A stretch of DNA of 64,000 bases, from assembly GCA_964019335.1 (NCBI GenBank), contig OZ025655.1, positions 124,001-188,000 of the forward strand, read 5' to 3'. This document shows positions 59,001-64,000 of the stretch, one piece after another. The position numbers and the translations under genes are program-made. Below the pieces are notes generated by a model that ran no database searches, was not told where the DNA came from, and worked only from the letters and a program-made list of their open reading frames with translations. The stretch is from Diplonema japonicum. Taxonomy: Eukaryota; Euglenozoa; Diplonemea; Diplonemida; Diplonemidae. How positions within the stretch are numbered: the first letter of the stretch is position 1; each line of letters opens with the position of its first letter.

Positions 59001-59418
59001 GCGCGTTTCGAGCAGGGACCGATGACTCCCTTTCTCGCCCGTTCTGCTTAAGTACAGCACTGCGCTGTAAACACTCCTGTGCTGCTGATGTGAGCCCATC
59101 GCGGGCATCAGTGATGTTACCCATCTTCTCGTTCACGCTAGCAAGTGCAGAGATGAAGTCAGTCCTATGCTTCCACATCAGGCTCTCACGCAAGGTGAAC
59201 CAAATGGGTGGATCGTCAATCAGCTGGATACCTCTGCAAAAAGCGTGTTTCGCCTCACTCAACTGCTGCAGTTTCGCGTAGTGCACCCCTGTCTCCATCA
59301 GAACCTCGATCAGCCTTGAGGACAGCGCTACGCTACCGAATCCTACGTTCGGCTTCTTGAGGCGGGCTACGAGAAACTCTGCCTCGCAATTCATGCCATC
59401 TACCCCACGAGGGGCCAT
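56041..59418 (-). CDS. Large multi-IQ-motif protein, 1125 aa
   Basis: Single-exon gene starting MAPRGVDG and ending with TGA. Residues 1-130 are helical, TPR-like. A Ser/Pro-rich linker follows, then about 12 IQ motifs over roughly residues 225-760 (for example 'AAITIQATWRLCAARWLAAQ', 'AATMIQAMVRGRLARKK', 'AAIMIQRSIRGHLARRL'), plus another near the C-terminus ('ALIIQRNWRAHRALQ'). IQ motifs bind calmodulin or calmodulin-like light chains, usually without needing calcium. Between them, residues ~895-1060 form a beta-rich region with SPRY/concanavalin-like features ('SFKLRWKLEM', 'RLGLLYRHRDGC'). There is no motor or CH domain, so it is not a myosin or ASPM orthologue. Likely a calmodulin-binding scaffold, perhaps of the flagellum or cytoskeleton. 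Confidence 0.78.
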   Translation of the reverse strand: MAPRGVDGMNCEAEFLVARLKKPNVGFGSVALSSRLIEVLMETGVHYAKLQQLSEAKHAFCRGIQLIDDPPIWFTLRESLMWKHRTDFISALASVNEKMGNITDARDGLTSAAQECLQRSAVLKQNGRERESSVPARNALILLDKKSKIAGARPQSARRDNKLLFTASKYTGHSPFPPVPVSRSPSFPLSPTLPKLPTSPLSPAPPVSNLHHPSARHKNRTPADIKQRITAAITIQATWRLCAARWLAAQRKRDYLMYKKQRSEWERTSLQRQLMQLTKQRPAQMPCHKRMSGREAARKIQSMWRMYVAVKAMSQLRVMYCHTLSAAHLQERLVIERREGAAAVIQKTMRMHLARCLFRRRTVQYKSYIRTLHRDPSNAATMIQAMVRGRLARKKATRRVSEYRNYRAAGAGDEAAHITSRLTAVLVIQKEYRRYAAVARYHNAKQIYLAEMKNRVACEMPMNENNAAIMIQRSIRGHLARRLHSRKMKAMEDRRDARLLREGRVSHDAAVAIQKQLRGHIARTCYGVRKQQYDYQTCERIQHEGALRDNAATRIQACMRRKLVYIVVQGRKKQYLDNKELRVLRERPDSVVLRLQSWLRACFARHLVSKRLLLYRLYITERDMRDRASLVIQCQWRMHSAILLVARRKEQYAEYIKRTTPDLRMCATVIQRTWRACGVRKRTTRRKEEYATYIKHLVKNEMNYYTSGVRPTVTGLYMQRAPLLEAVTVLQKCWRGVLVRRLAATRREQYSTQRTKRVNWEDDNVSSSRSFLLGLCHEQPSDTVYSEEWETKMWTGLQDGNLSLKEYLCRIRRVIGPPVVVDEPTSPSGGSFRRNRLNATEGANTPTNKSLMPRQPQAERPSTTPSRPARLDANAVRSRGIVPPSWLSASCGPRTPGGCLRWDASSLPVHADMSEEGTMLWKTSYRDAIVVSQQQLSGSFKLRWKLEMTNNKASPVETLVGVIPYGEPGSRLGLLYRHRDGCLKKQNTMRAVGMAQPSVYGDVMELSVDPVDGATLSRNSVVIWRQSVLEMRGSGIGRPEGKFLVCAVLYGVPGVCATLLPDTDDTALHSVALIIQRNWRAHRALQMATSLKRLYRSYLNHLHQWEARNPGQTRVSFHDLQHSHP

Positions 59419-59464
59419 CACATGTTCTTCTTATTTTCTTTTTCCTTTCTGTTGGTTTTGTGTG

Positions 59465-59495
59465 CTGGGTGGTCAATGGAAGGAAAAAAAAAAAA
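59465..59495 (-). promoter_or_regulatory. Putative spliced-leader acceptor of the IQ gene
   Basis: On the minus strand a 12-T run and CCTTCC are followed by ATTGACCACCCAG, the AG ending about 46 bases before the ATG at 59418. This is one of the clearest acceptor candidates in the window. Confidence 0.5.
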
Positions 59496-61574
59496 CTGAA
59501 ATGAAAAAAAAAATGAATAAGAAGAATAAGAAGAGAAGAAGAAAAAAAATAATAAAAAAAAAAAGAGGAATATGAATAATAATAAGAAGAGTATAAAAAA
59601 AAAAACCTTGGCAAAATAAAAAGGGAAAAAGAAAGAAAAAAGGGAAAAAAAAAAAAAAAAAAAGGAAAGGGAATCGGAGGGAAAAAAAAATCTGGGCATG
59701 CATCACTCACGCCTGGTTACCCGTGGAGGGAGGGAAGAAGAATAAAGCTGTGTTTTTCTTTTTTTCGAATTTCTTTTTTTTTTTTTTTATATCTTTTTGC
59801 ATTCTCATTTTATTTTTCTCAGACTCAGAATCCGGTAAATGTGCCAAGTCCTATCCTGAATATGGATATACCTCGGGAAAAGGAGAAGAGATGCAAACAA
59901 AGCCCCTTTAGCCTGTTGGATAACCGACTGATCTCGATCTTACCAATATCTCTAATGCCTTTAAAGGTGCCCTCTCTCACTCTTCTTGGCCTCCAATCAA
60001 AGGTGTGAAATGAATTGGGAAAAAAAAAAAAAAGAAAAAAAAAACTTTTTTAAAAAAAATAAAAGCCAACGAACAGCGGGCATACTTGCGCGCCCTGCTG
60101 CCTCCTCCTTTTATCTTTGTTGTTTTTCTTTTTCTTCTTTTCTTTTTTTTTTTTTCTTTTTTTTTCTTTTCGCACTGCACTTACCCGTTCCCCTTTTCCA
60201 CAAGGAAAGAGATACCATGTAGAGGCAAATGAAGGGACACAAATCGGGGGAAAGAGGGACTTACTTTTTTTTTCTTCTTCTTTTGGCTTGTTTGTTTTTC
60301 TTTCCTTTTTCTCTTTTTTTTTCTTTTTTGTTTCTTTTCCTAATTTTTCTTTTCCTTCCTGGATCAAGAGAAAAAGAACAAGGTACAAAAAAGAAAAGAA
60401 GAAAAAAAAAAAAGCCTTAACTGACTCAATTCAATGGGGCTAGTGTTAACCTGCTCCTCACCTCAGGTTTACTCAGAGCTACACAAGATATCCTAATGGA
60501 AGAAGTGGTGCAGTCGTTGTTGTAAGCCACTTTCTTTTTTCTTTTTTTTTGTCATCTAGAGAAGAAAAAAAGAAATAAAAAAAAAAGAAATAAAAGAGTG
60601 TTACACGTTTGCCTTAAGTGGACGAATGGGAAAGCCAGCAAAAAAGGAGTGGGGGGGGGGGGGGGACGGCTCAGGGAAAAAAATAAAGCTTCCTTTTTTG
60701 ATTGGTTTTTTTGTTTTTTTTTTAAAAGACTGTATGTAGTTGCCAAGATAGCTATGGTTTGGTGTGCACTTTCTTTTTGCAGTGTTTGAGAAAAAAAAGG
60801 GGCAGGGGGGGGGGGGGGGCAATGCTTTTTTCTTTTTTTGAAAAAGGTGATTTATTTTATTATTTTTTCTTTTTCCTTTTTTTTTTTCTTTGAACGGCTA
60901 TACAACAACAAATATTTTCTTTTTTTTTTTTTTTTTAAATGACAACGTTCACAAAAAAAAAAAACAAAAAAAAAAAAAGGAAGAGGGAGATATCCCAATT
61001 CTACCTTTTCTCCCCCCCTCGTTCTTTTTTTTTTCTTTCTTTCTTTCTCCGCTTCGGATCTAATCTGACTTTTTAGAAACTCCTCGGAGGGGCACCAGAG
61101 ACTCTTTTGTGCTCCATCAGGTTCTGGGGATCCAGTCCCTGTCCCGTAAAGGAGACAACAAGATGCTCTTATCCCACACTCTTCATAGAAACATTCTCTA
61201 GCATAATCCTTGAGGGAACTAAATCATGGCAGAACAAGAGAGATCCGGAAGGGGTTACCTCCTAATTTGTGCATTTTTCATTGTGTTTCTCTTTTTTTCT
61301 TTTTTTTTTCTTTTTCTCTTTCTGTTATGCCCTTAGTCTCACATAACATCTACTCAGATGTAGTGTCTCTCTTTTTTTTTTTCTGGGGGGAGGGAGGGAT
61401 GGAAAAAAAAAAAGAAAAAAATGTAACTAAAAACGATGAAGGGGAAGGAAGGGAGGGAGGAGAAAAAAAAAACAGTTAATAAAAACTTTTTTTTTCCATG
61501 TGGTCATTTTCTTTCTTTTTTTTCTTTTCTTTTCTTCCTGCTACTTGTTTTTTTTTTCTTCTTTTTTTCCTTCT

Positions 61575-61599
61575 TGTATTTCAAACAGAAATACAAGAC
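61575..61599. repeat. Perfect 10-bp inverted repeat (hairpin)
   Basis: CTTGTATTTC pairs with GAAATACAAG around a 5-base loop, 10 bp from the 36-bp repeat copy. Could be a transcript hairpin or part of a small mobile element. Confidence 0.7.
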
Positions 61600-61609
61600 C
61601 AAAAAATAA

Positions 61610-61645
61610 ATATGAGTTAAAGGAGGCCGGTGTTGGCGGCGCCCT
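61610..61645. repeat. 36-bp perfect repeat, copy B
   Basis: Identical to 27944-27979. On the minus strand it follows a long T-rich tract and TTTACAAG, again placing an AG directly before the repeated sequence. Confidence 0.85.
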
Positions 61646-62828
61646 TGTAAATAAAAAAATAAAGAATAAATAAAGAATAAAAAAAGCAGACGAAAAAAAA
61701 ATGACCATTATTATTTTTTTTTTTTCTTCTTCTTCGTTCTTTCATATTTTCTTACCCTCGAGCTTCAAAAAAGAAATATCAAAGGGATAAAAAAAAAAAA
61801 AAAAGAGTACCGGAACCATACCAAAACCCAGACACCTCCTGCTTTTCTTTTTTTTTCTTTTTCCCTTTTTTTTTTTCTCTCTTCCATATTGTTCCTGCTG
61901 CTTGAAGGTCCAAGGAAGATAGCCGGAAACTACCTACCTAATGGTTTCAACATAAAATTACTCCTTCACTCGGGTTAAAACCCAACAAAAAGAATCGCCT
62001 GCTCTTTTCTTTTCTTTTTCTTTTTTAAATATTTCTTGCAAATATAACACATAAGAATCTCAAGAACCTTTGTGAGATATGAAACATTGATGACTCTGCC
62101 TCTTTCCCCCCCCCTTTTTTTTTAAAAAAATGTTTTGCTCGAATAACAAGAAGAGGAGGGGAAAATCTTTCTTTTTCCCTTTTTTTTCTTTTTTTTTTTA
62201 ATTCTCCTTTTCTTTCTTTTTTTTTAAATCCCGAGCGAACAAAGAAACAAACAAAAAGCGCATTATTTGCTTAATTATTTACTTGCTTTAGGCTATGCAT
62301 GGAGAAGGGGGAAAAAAAGGGAGGGGGGGAGGGCCGACGAAACTTTTAAATCTTCTGCTCCATTATCTTTGGTCTTAGCCCGATGTCGGGTGTGGAAGGA
62401 ACAAAAAAAAAAAAAAAAAAAAAAAACCCTCAGAGAAAAAAAAAAAAAAATCTCCTGAGAAAAAATTGCGCTCACCTATCTGGAATAAAAAAAAAAAAAA
62501 GAAAAAAAAAAGAAATTCTTTGATGTTTTCTTTTATTTTTTTTTTTTTCCCCTTCGCTTTTCTTTGTTGTATCATAGTATCCAGGGCTAACCGGTCACCA
62601 GTGGGTTTTAAAAAAAGGTTTTTCGGTCAAAGTCCGAAATTTGTAATTACAAAGCACGTTGATGACCCATAGATACCTATGTGTATGCAATAAGAAATCC
62701 AACGCATCGACCCTTTTAACTATAAAAAGAATCTTTCAAAAAAGTGCGCGTTCGTCCACGCCTAACCAAGGTGAGATAGCCAATCGCTACGAACGGCCTC
62801 TTGGGTGGAGGGTTTTCTTTTCTTTTGT

Positions 62829-62830
<2 letters not shown>

Positions 62831-62872
<42 letters not shown>
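62831..62872. repeat. 42-base T run
   Basis: The longest homopolymer I see in the window; its exact length is likely uncertain in the assembly. Confidence 0.85.
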
Positions 62873-63884
62873 CCTCCGTTCTCAAAAAATTCAATTTTTT
62901 TTTTTTAAGAGAGGAAAAACCCTTTCTTTTTTCTAAAAGTTGATTGATTTTTTTTCTTTTTTTTCTTTTTGTGTGCACAGCCGGGGTTAACCTGTATAAG
63001 GATAAGCCCAACAATGCTACCACTACTTTTTTTCTCTTTTTTTTTGCTTTCCCCTTTTTTTTTTGAAAACTTAAAAAAAAAAAAATGAAAGGTAACTATA
63101 GATAGATGGCGTCTTGTTTGTGTGCAAAAGTCGGGATCTTGCCAAAGTACCACAATTTTTGCCTCGCAAAATATCAAATGATTGGTTCCCTTTTTTCAAA
63201 AAAAAAAGGGAAAAGAAGGAAGCCATGTGTTAATCTTGTCTATTGTTGCAAAATTCTTTTTCTTCCCCCCTTCTTTTCAATAGATCTAAACATTAATTAA
63301 AGTAGTTATTAGGTATAAGGCCGAACGATTATTACTGAGAGAAGTTTTAAAAAAAAAAATATATCCTTAGAAAACATTTCACCTGATGCTTTCTGCCACC
63401 TCATAATTCAACAACTCCCACACCCACCTTTCCTTTTTTTCTTTTTCTAAAAAATAAAAAAAATGACAGAAGATAAATATAAAAAAAAAAAAGATTTCAA
63501 TTAAGTCACAAAGGTAAAACTCACCGGGAGGCTGCCTCTTCCCCCCACAAAAGGGGGCGAGAGAGAAGAAAGAGAAAAAGAAAGAAGGAAAAAAATATAT
63601 ATATATATATGTTAAAAAAAAAAAGGTTAGAATAAATGGAGTTTGTTCTATTTTCTTTTTTCTTTTTTTTTTCTCTCTCTTTTTTTTCTTCTTTTTTTCT
63701 TTCTGCCCACTCCCATGTGAATAAAAAAAAAATCCTTTGTTTCTTTTTTTTTTTCTTTTTTTTTTTTTTTTTCAAAATTGGTGAGTTGAAAGGGGGGAGA
63801 GAAGGGAGGGAGAGGAGGGAAAAACAAAAATCTTTCTCTCTTTTTTTGTCTCAATCTCTTTTTTTTTTTTTTTTTTTCTTTTTT

Positions 63885-64000
63885 TTAACGCAAGACAGCG
63901 ATCCCTCTCGCGGTCCCTGCACGAAACTGAGGTGCTTTCGGCCGGGACATAAAACTGCTGCTACACGATATCTTCTCAACCTTCTCCAGTTTTTCAACAG
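63885..64000 (-). CDS. 3' end of a gene entering from the right edge
   Basis: The minus strand is open from the window edge to a TAA at 63885-63887 (38 codons), reading V-E-K-L-E-K-V-E-K-I then S-R-P-K-A-P-Q-F-R and ending A-V-L-R. Base composition changes sharply from the adjacent T-rich DNA to balanced sequence, as at other gene ends here. Too short to name. Confidence 0.4.
   Translation of the reverse strand, partial: VEKLEKVEKISCSSSFMSRPKAPQFRAGTARGIAVLR

Larger units (their letters stand above)
59419..63884. other. 4.4 kb gene-free low-complexity region
   Basis: Dominated by poly(A), poly(T), CT-rich and GA-rich tracts, with G runs near 60650-60664 and 60806-60819 and a 42-T run at 62831-62872. 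Islands of ordinary sequence (about 59820-60010, 60420-60530, 61060-61260, 62570-62800) contain no frame, tRNA or other RNA that I can identify. It also holds a copy of the 36-bp repeat and a 10-bp hairpin. Its near end is the 5' region of the IQ gene. Confidence 0.6.

Noticed and set aside
59820-62800. Search for tRNA, snRNA or spliced-leader RNA genes in the gene-free region
   Set aside because: I saw no A/B box pair, cloverleaf or known snRNA motif; a covariance-model scan would be needed to exclude them.
59720-63870. Many 60-110 codon frames with Lys- or Phe-rich products
   Set aside because: Artefacts of long A and T runs.

Overview
The window is nuclear DNA from a eukaryotic protist. 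Every gene I can support lies on the minus strand, so it is one directional gene cluster read right to left. Four features recur. (1) Coding DNA is GC-balanced, while intergenic DNA is full of poly(A)/poly(T) and G/C runs. (2) Most starts have a pyrimidine tract plus AG a short way upstream, the look of spliced-leader trans-splice acceptors. (3) Many genes are cut by very short cis-introns (31-65 nt, one near 100) with GTATG-type donors. (4) Tandem gene duplicates are common. Together these suggest an intron-bearing euglenozoan, perhaps a diplonemid. That assignment is inference; no rRNA or spliced-leader gene is present to test it.

Layout by coordinate: a partial WW-like protein (1-671); a PPR protein (903-2015); an ELMO-domain protein (2263-3183); an 8-exon TPR protein (4114-7446); a gene-poor 2 kb; an 8-exon WD40-PDZ-coiled-coil protein of about 1701 aa (9486-14871); a DUF218 membrane protein (14942-15532); a two-exon coiled-coil protein (15858-16912); two tandem thioredoxin-fold selenoprotein genes (17500-18015, 18586-19101); a small Cys-containing protein (19226-19495); an EF-hand-like protein (19574-21436); a secreted malectin-like protein (21483-22925); an extended-PHD nuclear protein (23042-25905); an L-type lectin (26006-26914); and a CD36/LIMP-2-type membrane protein with extra N-terminal membrane segments (28567-30762). 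Next comes a 23.6 kb array of seven 3,370-bp units, each with an 882-aa secreted beta-propeller protein (30781-54370). After it lie an unknown 235-aa protein (54435-55142), unresolved exons (55230-55910), a 1125-aa multi-IQ protein (56041-59418), 4.4 kb of gene-free low-complexity DNA, and the 3' end of another gene at the right edge.

The most striking content is the selenoprotein pair. Each copy has an in-frame TGA exactly where the first Cys of a WCPPC redox motif should be. Each is followed 350-400 nt downstream by an almost identical hairpin with the features of a form II SECIS element. The rest of the two 3' regions has diverged. TGA is a normal stop in neighbouring genes, so this is recoding and not a changed code. 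The second highlight is the seven-unit array: units appear identical, and each gene itself contains an internal 945-bp duplication. Several genes point to the secretory/endolysosomal pathway (L-type lectin, malectin-like, CD36/LIMP-2, secreted propellers), but nothing shows that they act together.
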